This document shows, one piece after another, positions 1 to 8,159 of a stretch of DNA of 64,000 nt. The DNA comes from Empedobacter falsenii. Its GTDB lineage: Bacteria > Bacteroidota > Bacteroidia > Flavobacteriales > Weeksellaceae. The position numbers and the translations under genes were made by a program. Numbering within the stretch: position 1 is the first letter of the stretch; each line of letters opens with the position of its first letter. The notes below the pieces were generated by a model. It had not been told where the DNA came from and searched no databases. It worked only from the letters and a program-made list of their open reading frames with translations. The stretch lies in the NCBI RefSeq assembly GCF_013488205.1, contig NZ_CP040908.1:1775876-1839875 (forward strand). Reading direction: 5' to 3'.

Positions 1-539
1 ATGAATTCCCAAAGAATAATACAACTATGGAGATTTTATCAAAGTTACGTCCAGCTTTCAAAGCAGATGGTACAGTAACTGCTGGTAATGCATCTGGTCT
101 TAATGATGGTGCAGCTGCTAATATTTTAGCTTCAGAACAAGCGATTAAAGATTTTGGTTTAACACCAATGGCTCGTATTGTTTCTTCTGGTGTTGCAGGT
201 GTTGAGCCTCGTATCATGGGGATTGGTCCAGTTAATGCAACGAAAATTGCGTTAGAAAAAGCTGGTTTAACAATGAATGATATTGATATTATCGAATTAA
301 ACGAAGCTTTCGCAGCACAGTCTTTAGCATGTACGCGTGCCTTAGGTTTAGCGGATAACGATTCTCGTATTAATCCAAATGGTGGAGCAATTGCTTTAGG
401 ACATCCACTTGGAATGTCTGGAGCTCGTATCTTAAATTCTGCAGCTTACGAATTACAAGCAACAGGAAAACGTTATGCATTAGTTACAATGTGTATCGGT
501 TTAGGGCAAGGTTATGCCGTAATTATTGAAAGAGCATAA
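1..539 (+). CDS. paaJ: 3-oxoadipyl-CoA/acetyl-CoA thiolase, C-terminal part (PaaJ-like)
   Basis: This is the C-terminal part of a thiolase; the frame is already open at base 3, so the gene starts before the window. It would cleave 3-oxoadipyl-CoA to succinyl-CoA and acetyl-CoA, the last step of phenylacetate breakdown. The segment has the thiolase core (GNASGLNDGAAA), the catalytic His in GGAIALGHPLG and the second catalytic Cys in TMCIGLGQG. A general acetyl-CoA acetyltransferase would look alike. The specific assignment rests on paaY and paaZ lying directly downstream on the same strand. The 147 bases after the stop hold a palindromic repeat rather than a clear terminator. Confidence 0.9.
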   Translation, partial: EFPKNNTTMEILSKLRPAFKADGTVTAGNASGLNDGAAANILASEQAIKDFGLTPMARIVSSGVAGVEPRIMGIGPVNATKIALEKAGLTMNDIDIIELNEAFAAQSLACTRALGLADNDSRINPNGGAIALGHPLGMSGARILNSAAYELQATGKRYALVTMCIGLGQGYAVIIERA

Positions 540-540
540 A

Positions 541-681
541 ATAGATTTTAGTATTGAGAAATTAGATCTTAGAAATGTTGAACTTGTTTCATCATCATAT
601 CAATTTAATGAGATTCTGAAATGAATTCAGGATGACAATTAAACAAAATCTCATTACTCAATACTACTATCTCAAATCTAT
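541..681. repeat. Palindromic intergenic element with nested inverted repeats
   Basis: The outer arms are exact: ATAGATTT (541-548) pairs with AAATCTAT (674-681), and TAGTATTGAG (549-558) pairs with CTCAATACTA (657-666). Inside, at about 576-640, sits an imperfect palindrome built on TGAACTTGTTTCA and TGAAATGAATTCA that ends in GATGACA. The same inner family recurs at about 50226-50287. The element fills the gap between the thiolase gene and paaY and has no coding potential. It resembles the short interspersed palindromes common between genes in Flavobacteriia. Confidence 0.7.
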
Positions 682-686
682 AAATT

Positions 687-1280
687 ATGATTTACGAATT
701 CAAAGGATATAAACCCGTTGTTCATCCAACAGCTTTTATTCATCCACAGGCAGTGGTAACAGGAAATGTGATTATCGGGAAAGATGTATATATCGGTCCA
801 GGTTGTGCATTACGTGGTGATTGGGGACAAATTATTATCGAAGATAATTGTAATGTACAAGAAAATTGTACGATTCATATGTTTCCGGGAACTACTGTTC
901 GATTAAAAGAAAAAGCACATATTGGTCACGGAGCAATTATTCACGGCGCAACAATTGGTCGTAATTGTATGGTAGGGATGAATGCCGTTGTAATGGATAA
1001 TGTTGTAGTGGAGGACGAATGTATCGTTGGTGCTTTAACATTTATAAAAGCTGATACGCATATTCCGACAAGAAGTGTTGTGGTTGGAAATCCTGCCAAA
1101 ATCGTAAAACAAGTTTCGGATCAAATGATAGAATGGAAAGATCAAGGTACTCAACAATATATGCAATTACCAAGTGATTGTCATGAGAGTTTGAAAGCTT
1201 GTGAACCATTAACAGAAGTTCCAGATTATTATTACGAGTCAATGGCAAGTAATTACAAGACTTGGAACGAAACAAAGTAA
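687..1280 (+). CDS. paaY: Phenylacetic acid degradation protein PaaY (gamma-carbonic-anhydrase fold thioesterase)
   Basis: A 197-residue left-handed beta-helix protein of the gamma-carbonic anhydrase/hexapeptide-repeat family. Hexapeptide turns run from about residue 15 to 125. His residues of the metal site are visible in TIHMFPG and in HIGHGAIIHG. The length and the C-terminal extension (about 145-197) fit PaaY rather than the shorter YrdA/CaiE-type carbonic anhydrases. Family members with this role hydrolyse dead-end CoA thioesters formed by the phenylacetate pathway. It lies between the thiolase gene and paaZ, as in known paa clusters, and shares the operon strand. Confidence 0.9.
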   Translation: MIYEFKGYKPVVHPTAFIHPQAVVTGNVIIGKDVYIGPGCALRGDWGQIIIEDNCNVQENCTIHMFPGTTVRLKEKAHIGHGAIIHGATIGRNCMVGMNAVVMDNVVVEDECIVGALTFIKADTHIPTRSVVVGNPAKIVKQVSDQMIEWKDQGTQQYMQLPSDCHESLKACEPLTEVPDYYYESMASNYKTWNETK

Positions 1281-1289
1281 AACGGATTT

Positions 1290-1305
1290 CGAAATTCGAA
1301 TTTCG
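1290..1305. repeat. Perfect 16-bp palindrome between paaY and paaZ
   Basis: CGAAATTCGAATTTCG reads the same on both strands. It sits 10 bases after the paaY stop and 35 bases before the paaZ start. It could be an operator or a degenerate end of an intergenic repeat. A related TTCGAATTTCG-like sequence occurs near 50060, downstream of metF's 5' end. Confidence 0.55.
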
Positions 1306-1340
1306 TTGAACGTATAATAAAATACACAAACAACATAAAA

Positions 1341-3392
1341 ATGGCTAAACAATTGGAAAATTATGCTTTAGGACAATGGACAAAAGGTTCGTCTGAAGGG
1401 CAAATGTTATATAACGCCATCAATGGCGAAGAAATAGGAACTGCATCATCAGCTGGATTAGATTTCGGTGCGATGATGGATTATGCACGTACAGTTGGTG
1501 GACCAGTTTTACGTAAAATGACGTTCCAAGAAAGAGGTTTAATGTTGAAAAAATTAGCCTTATACTTAATGGATCGTAAAGAAGAATTTTACACAGTATC
1601 TTGGGCAACAGGAGCAACACGTGCAGATTCTTGGGTTGATATTGAAGGAGGAATTGGGAACTTATTTGCCAATGCATCTTTACGCCGTCAATTCGGAGAT
1701 CAACCATTTTATGTGGAAGGTGAAACGCATAAATTATCAAAAAATGGAACATTCTTAGGTACACATATTTTAACACCAAAACGAGGTGTTGCAATTCATA
1801 TTAATGCATTCAATTTTCCAGTTTGGGGAATGTTAGAAAAAGTTGCGGTTAACTTATTGGCTGGAGTTCCCGCTATCGTAAAACCTGCGACAATCACATC
1901 TTTCTTAACGGAAACTGTTGTTCGTGCAATCATCGAATCTGGAATTTTACCTGACGGTGCTTTACAATTAATCACAGGTTCTGCAAACGGAATTTTAGAT
2001 AATGTTGAGTCAGAAGATGTTGTAACATTTACAGGTTCTGCTTGGACAGGACAAATGTTAAAAGCGCATCCAAGAATTACTTCAGAAGGTGTACCATTCA
2101 ATTTAGAAGCTGACTCTTTGAACGCTTGTGTTTTAGGAGAAGATGTACAAGTTGGATCAGCAGAGTTTGATATTTTCATTAAAGAGGTTACGCGTGAAAT
2201 GACAACAAAAGCAGGGCAAAAGTGTACTGCGGTTCGTCGTGCGTTGGTTCCAGCTCATTTGGTTGAGGATGTACAAATTGCTTTAGGACAACGTTTGGCA
2301 ACGACTACAATTGGAGACCCAAATGTGGAAGGTGTTCGTATGGGAGCTTTGGCGGGAGCAGCGCAAGTTAAAGAAGTTCGTGAGAAAGTAGAAGAATTAG
2401 CTAACTCGCAAGAAATTATTTTTGGAAACTTAGATAATTTCGAAGTGAAAGGTGCTGATAAAAACAAAGGTTCTTTCATTTCTCCAATTTTATTTTTAAA
2501 CAACGATCCATTCAATAAAACTGATGTTCACAACATCGAAGCTTTTGGACCAGTTTCTACAATTATTCCTTACCACGGAACTGCTGAAGCAATTGAGTTA
2601 GTTCGTATGGGGAAAGGATCTTTAGTTTGTTCGATTGTTACTGCTGATAATGATATCGCTACAGAATTTGTATTAAATGCAGGTTCTTTACACGGGCGTA
2701 TCGTAATTTTAGATGCTGAATGTATCAAAGAATCAACAGGTCACGGATCACCACTTCCATTATTAGTTCACGGAGGTCCAGGTCGTGCAGGTGGAGGAGA
2801 AGAAATGGGAGGGAAGCGTGGTGTATTACACTATATGCAACGTACAGCAATCCAAGGTTCTCCAAATAAATTGACGGCAGTTACGCAACAATACCAATAC
2901 GGAGCAGATTATATCGAAGAAGATAAACATCCATTCGCGAAATATTTTGAAGAAGTAAAAGTTGGTGATACATTAATCACAGCGAAACATACGATTCAAC
3001 AATCAGATATTAATGCATTTGCAGCTTTATCTGGCGATAATTTCTATGCTCACGTTGATGCAACTTCTTTGGAAGGAACTATTTTTGAACGTAATGTTGC
3101 ACACGGATACTATTTATTATCTAAAGCAGCTGGTTTATTCGTTTTAGCTAAAAAAGGTCCTGTTTTGTTAAACTATGGTTTAGATGAATGTCGTTTTGTG
3201 AAGCCTGTTTATCCAGGTTCTACAATTGGAGTTCGTTTTACATGTAAAGAAAAAATCGATCAAGAGAAAAAAGACGAAAACGATGTGGCAAAAGGAATTG
3301 TTCGTTGGTTGGTTGATATTTACGACGAAACAGGAGAAACAGTTGGTATTGCAACGATCTTAACAATGGTTAAAAAATTAAATCAAGATTAA
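1341..3392 (+). CDS. paaZ: Bifunctional PaaZ: oxepin-CoA hydrolase/3-oxo-5,6-dehydrosuberyl-CoA semialdehyde dehydrogenase
   Basis: A 683-residue two-domain enzyme that opens the oxepin-CoA ring and oxidises the resulting aldehyde. Residues 1 to about 515 are an aldehyde dehydrogenase domain, with the general-base Glu in NLEADSLN (about 256) and the nucleophilic Cys in GQKCTAVRR (about 295). Residues from about 535 to the end form a MaoC-type R-hydratase domain with the NFYAHVD active-site segment. The length matches PaaZ of E. coli and Bacteroidetes. It follows paaY and precedes an enoyl-CoA hydratase gene, in one operon. No truncation or frameshift is seen. Confidence 0.96.
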   Translation: MAKQLENYALGQWTKGSSEGQMLYNAINGEEIGTASSAGLDFGAMMDYARTVGGPVLRKMTFQERGLMLKKLALYLMDRKEEFYTVSWATGATRADSWVDIEGGIGNLFANASLRRQFGDQPFYVEGETHKLSKNGTFLGTHILTPKRGVAIHINAFNFPVWGMLEKVAVNLLAGVPAIVKPATITSFLTETVVRAIIESGILPDGALQLITGSANGILDNVESEDVVTFTGSAWTGQMLKAHPRITSEGVPFNLEADSLNACVLGEDVQVGSAEFDIFIKEVTREMTTKAGQKCTAVRRALVPAHLVEDVQIALGQRLATTTIGDPNVEGVRMGALAGAAQVKEVREKVEELANSQEIIFGNLDNFEVKGADKNKGSFISPILFLNNDPFNKTDVHNIEAFGPVSTIIPYHGTAEAIELVRMGKGSLVCSIVTADNDIATEFVLNAGSLHGRIVILDAECIKESTGHGSPLPLLVHGGPGRAGGGEEMGGKRGVLHYMQRTAIQGSPNKLTAVTQQYQYGADYIEEDKHPFAKYFEEVKVGDTLITAKHTIQQSDINAFAALSGDNFYAHVDATSLEGTIFERNVAHGYYLLSKAAGLFVLAKKGPVLLNYGLDECRFVKPVYPGSTIGVRFTCKEKIDQEKKDENDVAKGIVRWLVDIYDETGETVGIATILTMVKKLNQD

Positions 3393-3402
3393 TTTATTTA
3401 GA

Positions 3403-3451
3403 TAATGTGATAATTTGTTAATTAGCTAATAATTTTCAAATTATCACATTA
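3403..3451. repeat. 15-bp perfect inverted repeat between paaZ and the hydratase gene
   Basis: TAATGTGATAATTTG (3403-3417) and CAAATTATCACATTA (3437-3451) are exact reverse complements around a 19-base loop. No T-run follows, so this is not a typical intrinsic terminator. It may be an mRNA hairpin that separates paaZ from the downstream hydratase in the transcript, or an interspersed repeat. Confidence 0.7.
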
Positions 3452-3469
3452 ACATATATTCAAATTACT

Positions 3470-4225
3470 ATGAAAGCTTACGTAAAATCAGATATACAAA
3501 ACGGAATTGGTACAATTGAATTCTTTCATCCACAAAGTAATTCAATGCCAGGTTCTCAATTAAGAAATTTAGCAACTGAAATTGAAAAATTAGGAAACGA
3601 TGACGAAGTAAAAGTTATTGTTTTGAGAAGTGCTGGAGATAGAACATTTTGTGCTGGTGCATCTTTTGACGAATTAATTTCAATCAAAGATCGTGAAACA
3701 GGATTAGAATTTTTCTCTGGATTTGCACACGTTATTAATGCGATTCGCAAAGCACCAAAATTTGTTTTAGCTCGTATTCAGGGAAAAGCAGTTGGCGGTG
3801 GTGTTGGAATTGCATCGGCAGCAGATTATACTTTTGCAACAGAATTTGCATCTGTAAAATTATCAGAATTGGCTGTAGGTATCGGACCATTTGTAGTTGG
3901 ACCAGCAGTAGAACGTAAAGTTGGAAATTCTGCTTTTACACAAATGGCGATTAATGCAACTGAATTTCAATCAGCTGATTGGGCGAAAGAAAAAGGTTTG
4001 TATGCAGAAGTTTTTGCAAATGCAGTTGAAATGGACGAAGGAATCGATATTTTAGCTAAAAAATTAGCCAATTCAAATCCAGAAGCTATGAAATATTTAA
4101 AACGTGTTGCGTGGGAAGGAACAGAAAATTGGGACGAATTATTAATTGATCGTGCAAAAATTTCGGGTGAATTAGTTTTATCGGAATTTACGATTAACGC
4201 GATTAACAAATTCAAAGCAAAATAA
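3470..4225 (+). CDS. Enoyl-CoA hydratase/isomerase family protein of the paa operon
   Basis: A 251-residue crotonase-fold protein. The oxyanion-hole elements are visible as FCAGASFDEL (about residue 60) and GKAVGGGVGIASAADY (about 105). It would hydrate or isomerise an acyl-CoA intermediate of phenylacetate or related catabolism. The segment that normally carries the second catalytic Glu reads SELAVGIGPFVVGP and departs from classical hydratases, so isomerase activity or another substrate is possible. It is the last gene of the paa run and is followed after 25 bases by a strong terminator. The exact member (PaaF, PaaG or other) cannot be fixed from sequence alone. Confidence 0.85.
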   Translation: MKAYVKSDIQNGIGTIEFFHPQSNSMPGSQLRNLATEIEKLGNDDEVKVIVLRSAGDRTFCAGASFDELISIKDRETGLEFFSGFAHVINAIRKAPKFVLARIQGKAVGGGVGIASAADYTFATEFASVKLSELAVGIGPFVVGPAVERKVGNSAFTQMAINATEFQSADWAKEKGLYAEVFANAVEMDEGIDILAKKLANSNPEAMKYLKRVAWEGTENWDELLIDRAKISGELVLSEFTINAINKFKAK

Positions 4226-4250
4226 AAGACAACTGTAGTTTATATAAGAA

Positions 4251-4278
4251 ATCCACTTCATTTGAAGTGGATTTTTTT
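4251..4278 (+). terminator. Intrinsic terminator of the paa operon
   Basis: ATCCACTTC pairs with GAAGTGGAT around a short loop and is followed by a run of T. It lies 25 bases after the hydratase stop. Confidence 0.85.
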
Positions 4279-4337
4279 ATAGTAAAGATCACTAATGATT
4301 TATAAATTTTCTATAAATTAGTTAAAAATGAAAACTC

Positions 4338-5018
4338 ATGAAATATTTATTACTTCTTAGTTTATTTTTAAGTATATATGGATTTAGTCAGAATGACTTA
4401 AAACATCTTAGTACGAATTACGGGAAGTTTATTATAAATGATAAATACTTTTCTAAGAGTGATAGTATTTATGTAAGTGAAGTTTTTAATTATTTAGATG
4501 AAAATCCAGATTTAATTGAAGAAGTTCTTTTCATTAATTCAAAAGATTTGCATTAAAATAAACTTAATGCAACTGTAAAGATTAAATATACTCCAAAAAC
4601 AAAGGTTTATAAATTGATTGCAAAAGAAGATAATTCGGAAATTGATTTTGCTTCAATAAAATGTTTGAATTCAATGAATTTTGAATGTTATAATGATTTT
4701 CAAGATAATAAATTAAAAGTAAAGAAAGGAAAAAATACTGTTTATCATTTTGTTGCTCAATTTAAAGGAGAATCATTTACTGGAAAATTCAAGGACTTTC
4801 ATGATTTAATGATAATTGAAGTAAAAGATAAAATAATACAAAGTGGTTATCATCTTACCAAAGAATGGGCTGAATTACCATTGGGTTCAGATTTATATAA
4901 AGTCAGTGCTAAAAATATTGTTTTGGTAGATTCTTTACCAATCTCATTATTGAATTTTAAGCAAATTGATGACAATTCTTTATTAATTGACGAGGGCTAC
5001 ATTGAGATTAAGAATTAA
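4338..5018 (+). pseudogene. Secreted hypothetical protein interrupted by an in-frame TAA
   Basis: An ATG at 4338 opens a frame starting MKYLLLLSLFLSIYGFSQ, a clear Sec signal peptide. It reads 72 residues and meets TAA at 4554-4556. The same frame continues without another stop to 5018, for about 226 codons in all. Because the frame is unchanged, one substitution (for example AAA to TAA) explains the break. I do not recognise the family; the downstream part is a Lys-rich soluble domain with no clear motif. A second short protein starting at the TTG at 4614 is possible but would lack the signal peptide. Sequencing error, recent decay and readthrough are all open. Confidence 0.7.
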
Positions 5019-5029
5019 TTTTTATAGTT

Positions 5030-5926
5030 TTACAATTTAAAATACTCATCTTTATAATATTTACTTTTCTTTACATATAAAATATCTTTTTCTGAATTGA
5101 GAATTAGATTGAAACGTTTGATCAAATCGCCTCCCATAATATTTTTGTGTTGAATTTTTATTGTGCTATCAAAAAATGACATAGGTACATTTTTGAATGT
5201 TTGATTTGCTAATTCGAAATTTGGTAAAATTGATTTTTTGGAAAGAATTACATTTCCAGCAGCATCACTTAGTTTAGAGTCTCCAATAATTTCAAATTTT
5301 TCTAATAATTTATATTCTTTTGCAAAATCATCTGAAATCATCAAAGCACCAGAAAAACCTGTGTGTATCATAAATTCTGTTTCAACCGGTTTTTTGTCAA
5401 TGAATGGAAAAGCTTTTATATACAGCGTTTCTTGAGAATATCTCGAATTTAATTTTGTATACTTTTTTAGTTTGCTAGGAGCTATATCATAGACAAATAA
5501 TTTATTCACATCAAAATTGATTTCTAAATATTTTCCTTCGAAAAACTTCAAACCAATTTTCCCATCACTCTCATGTCCAGATTGTTTATCGATAAAAATC
5601 GGAATTTTGCTAAACCCTTCATTACCAAATTTAATTACATTGTTTTGACTCATTTTCATATCCGAATATCCCACCCAAGATGTCACATTGTTTAAAGTAT
5701 CAGAAATCGAAATCGATTTCATTTTTTTATATGAATCTTCAATAATCGTAATATAATCAGAACCTGTATGTAACATCAATTGCACCGTATCTTTTTGATT
5801 GATGATAACTGGCACTAAAATATTATTGTATTTTGTTAATTGAAATGGAATCTCTTTTACCATATTCTGCCCGAAAATTACAATTGAAATAATAGTAAAA
5901 AGTAATGTGAAAATTGTCTTTTTCAT
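5030..5926 (-). CDS. Secreted retropepsin-like (clan AA) protein with His in place of both catalytic Asp
   Basis: A 298-residue protein with a signal peptide (MKKTIFTLLFTIISIVIFGQ). Its two-lobed layout is that of bacterial aspartyl-protease-like proteins: first lobe with QLMLHTGSDYITI (about residues 49-61), a DGKIGLKFFEG segment (about 121), second lobe with EFMIHTGFSGALM (about 184-196), and a closing IMGGDLIKRFNLIL. In active members the two motifs read D-T/S-G. Here both read H-T-G (CAT and CAC codons), so classical aspartic catalysis is unlikely. It may be a binding protein or use another mechanism. It lies convergent to the broken gene on its left, and its start is about 90 bases from the divergent FKBP gene. 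Confidence 0.85.
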   Translation of the reverse strand: MKKTIFTLLFTIISIVIFGQNMVKEIPFQLTKYNNILVPVIINQKDTVQLMLHTGSDYITIIEDSYKKMKSISISDTLNNVTSWVGYSDMKMSQNNVIKFGNEGFSKIPIFIDKQSGHESDGKIGLKFFEGKYLEINFDVNKLFVYDIAPSKLKKYTKLNSRYSQETLYIKAFPFIDKKPVETEFMIHTGFSGALMISDDFAKEYKLLEKFEIIGDSKLSDAAGNVILSKKSILPNFELANQTFKNVPMSFFDSTIKIQHKNIMGGDLIKRFNLILNSEKDILYVKKSKYYKDEYFKL

Positions 5927-6001
5927 TTAGTTGTATTGTTTCTTTAAAAGTAAACTAATTTGTAGTAACGATTAATATACTATAATTAAAAATTTTCCTT
6001 T

Positions 6002-6009
6002 TAAATTTG
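6002..6009 (+). promoter_or_regulatory. -7 box for the FKBP gene, predicted leaderless start
   Basis: TAAATTTG matches the Bacteroidetes -7 consensus TAnnTTTG. The final G is at 6009 and the start codon begins at 6014, so the expected transcription start falls on or next to the ATG. Confidence 0.55.
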
Positions 6010-6013
6010 CGCT

Positions 6014-6448
6014 ATGGGAGTAGCTGAATTATTATTAAAACGTAAACAAGAATTGATTGAAAAGAACAAAACTGAAGGTTTAGCTTTTCGAGAAGAGTAT
6101 AAATTGAAAGAAGGTGTAACCGAAACCGAAAGTGGATTATTGTACGAAGTAATCACAATGGGAGAAGGAGTGAAACCAACTTTGTCAGATACCGTTTTGT
6201 GTCATTATCATGGAACAAATATCAATGGAGAAGTTTTTGATAGTTCGGTTCTACGCAAGAAACCTGCTGCTTTTCCTTTGGAAAATGTAATAAAAGGTTG
6301 GGCAGAAGGAGTGCAATTAATGCCTGTCGGAAGCAAATTTAGGTTCGTTGTTAAACCAGAAATAGGTTACAAAGATCGTGAAATTTCTAAAGAATTAGGA
6401 CCTTATTCTACTATGATTTTCGAAGTAGAATTGATGGGGATTTTATAA
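6014..6448 (+). CDS. FKBP-type peptidyl-prolyl cis-trans isomerase
   Basis: A 144-residue protein with one FKBP domain at about 40-143, preceded by a short charged helix (MGVAELLLKRKQELIEKN). Conserved elements include the GTNINGEVFDSS loop, VIKGWAEGVQLMPVG and a closing STMIFEVELMGIL. It would catalyse proline isomerisation in protein folding. There is no signal peptide, so it is probably cytoplasmic. The loop normally reading P-x-x-A-Y-G is replaced by PEIGYKDREISKE. It is transcribed alone, from a -7 box 5 bases upstream to a terminator just after its stop. Confidence 0.92.
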   Translation: MGVAELLLKRKQELIEKNKTEGLAFREEYKLKEGVTETESGLLYEVITMGEGVKPTLSDTVLCHYHGTNINGEVFDSSVLRKKPAAFPLENVIKGWAEGVQLMPVGSKFRFVVKPEIGYKDREISKELGPYSTMIFEVELMGIL

Positions 6449-6453
6449 AAATC

Positions 6454-6482
6454 AAAAAGATGTCTGCAAAGACATCTTTTTT
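6454..6482. terminator. Bidirectional terminator between the FKBP and radical-SAM genes
   Basis: AAAAGATGTCT and AGACATCTTTT pair around GCAA, with an A run before and a T run after. It can serve both convergent genes. Confidence 0.85.
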
Positions 6483-6483
6483 G

Positions 6484-8130
6484 TTATTCAAACACTTCGC
6501 AATGAATAATATTATGTGAAGTTCCTACAAATTCGATTAACCAATTTTCTGTTGTTTTTTCGATACGATCTTCGTCTTTCCAAATTTGATAATCAAATGA
6601 AATCGGAATCGAAACGAATTTACTTTTCGGATGCGAGGCAAGTTCACTCAAATCTTCTTCTATTTTTTGTTCCATTTCAAACAAATCTTTTGGCTTTGAT
6701 TTATGAAAACTATAATAATCAATCGCGATCAATTCTAACACAATTTTATCGTTTGTAAATGTTTTTGCAAAATCAAATATCGTCTGAAAAACATCATTCA
6801 ATGTATGTTTGTGGAACAAATGATGTTGCTCAAAATATTGTCCTAATCCCATTAAAAAATCAAAAATAGAATACTTTTGTGCAATATATTTCAACGTTTC
6901 GGGTGTTCTTGGTTTGTTCCAATAAATCTCCAAAGCATTTTCTAAAGCCGTAATATTTTCTAAATCTTTTTCACTTAAAAAATCACTTTTTATAATTTGA
7001 TACGGAGGTAATTGATCAAAATGATAGCCATAATTCTCGTATTTTTGACGAACTGGCGTTCCTTTCAAAAATTTCAAAAAACCTAATTGTAATTCGGGTG
7101 GATAAAGCTTGAAAGTTTCTTCGAAACTAAACTTCAAATCATCAATATACTCTAAAGGCAAACCAACAATCAAATCCAAATGCATTTCAATTCTGTCTTT
7201 TAATTGATTGATGACATTTGATGTTTTCTCAAAATTTTGTTTGCGCGAAACCTCTCGATTACTTTGTTGATTAACGGTTTGAATCCCAATTTCGAAACGA
7301 AAAAGATTTTTCGGAACTTTTTCGTTGATGAATTTAATAATATCTGGATGAACAATATCGGCTGTAATCTCGAACTGAAAAACATTTCCTTCACGATAAT
7401 GATCCAAAATAAATTGAAACAATTCAATTGTAAAATCACGTTTTATGTTAAATGTACGATCCAAAAATTTGATAGTTTTCCCATGTTTCATCAAATACAA
7501 CAAATTTTCTTTGATGGTTTCCATCGGCAAATAGCGCATTTTATTGTCTAAACTTGCCAAGCAAAACTCACATTTATAAGGACATCCACGAGAAGTTTCG
7601 ATGTAACAAACCTTCTTTTCCAAATCCGCTGGATTATCGTATTGATAAGGATTTCTACCTTTTAATCGTTTGATATCAAACTGAATATTTTGCGCATTGA
7701 AAACAACTTTGTTCTCTTTCTTGTAAACTAAATTCGGTACATTTTCTATTGATGGATAGTTAGCAACAAATTCTTCGAACGGAATTTCTCCTTCACCTAC
7801 AATAATATAGTCGATATAATTATTTGCAATCACATCATCATATTCGTAACTAACTTCTGGTCCTCCCAACAAAATTTTAGTTTCAGGAGAAATTTGTTTG
7901 ATACGTTTACAAACTTCTAACGTCTGCGTAATATTCCAAATGTAGCAACTAAAACAGATAATATCGTATTTAGCACATTTTTCTGCAACTTCATCAAAGT
8001 CAGATTTAATCGTGAATTCTTTCCAAAAAATATTTCCTCGATGATGATTCAAATCGTACAAAATACGAATCGCCAAATTGAGATGAATATATTTTGCGTT
8101 TAAAGTCGTTAATAAAATTGATGGTTGCAT
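6484..8130 (-). CDS. B12-binding-domain radical SAM protein with DUF4080 C-terminus
   Basis: A 548-residue protein. Residues 1-130 form a cobalamin-binding-like Rossmann domain (LLGGPEVSYE, VGEGEIPFEEF). A radical SAM barrel follows with the CxxxCxxC cluster RGCPYKCEFC (Cys 183, 187, 190). The region from about 365 to the end fits DUF4080. Enzymes of this class bind a 4Fe-4S cluster and SAM; the substrate of the DUF4080 branch is not known to me. It lies 29 bases downstream of the cyclophilin gene on the same strand, so the two are probably co-transcribed. Confidence 0.9.
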   Translation of the reverse strand: MQPSILLTTLNAKYIHLNLAIRILYDLNHHRGNIFWKEFTIKSDFDEVAEKCAKYDIICFSCYIWNITQTLEVCKRIKQISPETKILLGGPEVSYEYDDVIANNYIDYIIVGEGEIPFEEFVANYPSIENVPNLVYKKENKVVFNAQNIQFDIKRLKGRNPYQYDNPADLEKKVCYIETSRGCPYKCEFCLASLDNKMRYLPMETIKENLLYLMKHGKTIKFLDRTFNIKRDFTIELFQFILDHYREGNVFQFEITADIVHPDIIKFINEKVPKNLFRFEIGIQTVNQQSNREVSRKQNFEKTSNVINQLKDRIEMHLDLIVGLPLEYIDDLKFSFEETFKLYPPELQLGFLKFLKGTPVRQKYENYGYHFDQLPPYQIIKSDFLSEKDLENITALENALEIYWNKPRTPETLKYIAQKYSIFDFLMGLGQYFEQHHLFHKHTLNDVFQTIFDFAKTFTNDKIVLELIAIDYYSFHKSKPKDLFEMEQKIEEDLSELASHPKSKFVSIPISFDYQIWKDEDRIEKTTENWLIEFVGTSHNIIHCEVFE

Positions 8131-8159
8131 AATTTATAATTGAGGTACAAAAATAATAA

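Noticed and set aside
1420-2515. Several antisense frames across paaZ
   Set aside because: All lie within the PaaZ coding region and have no independent support.
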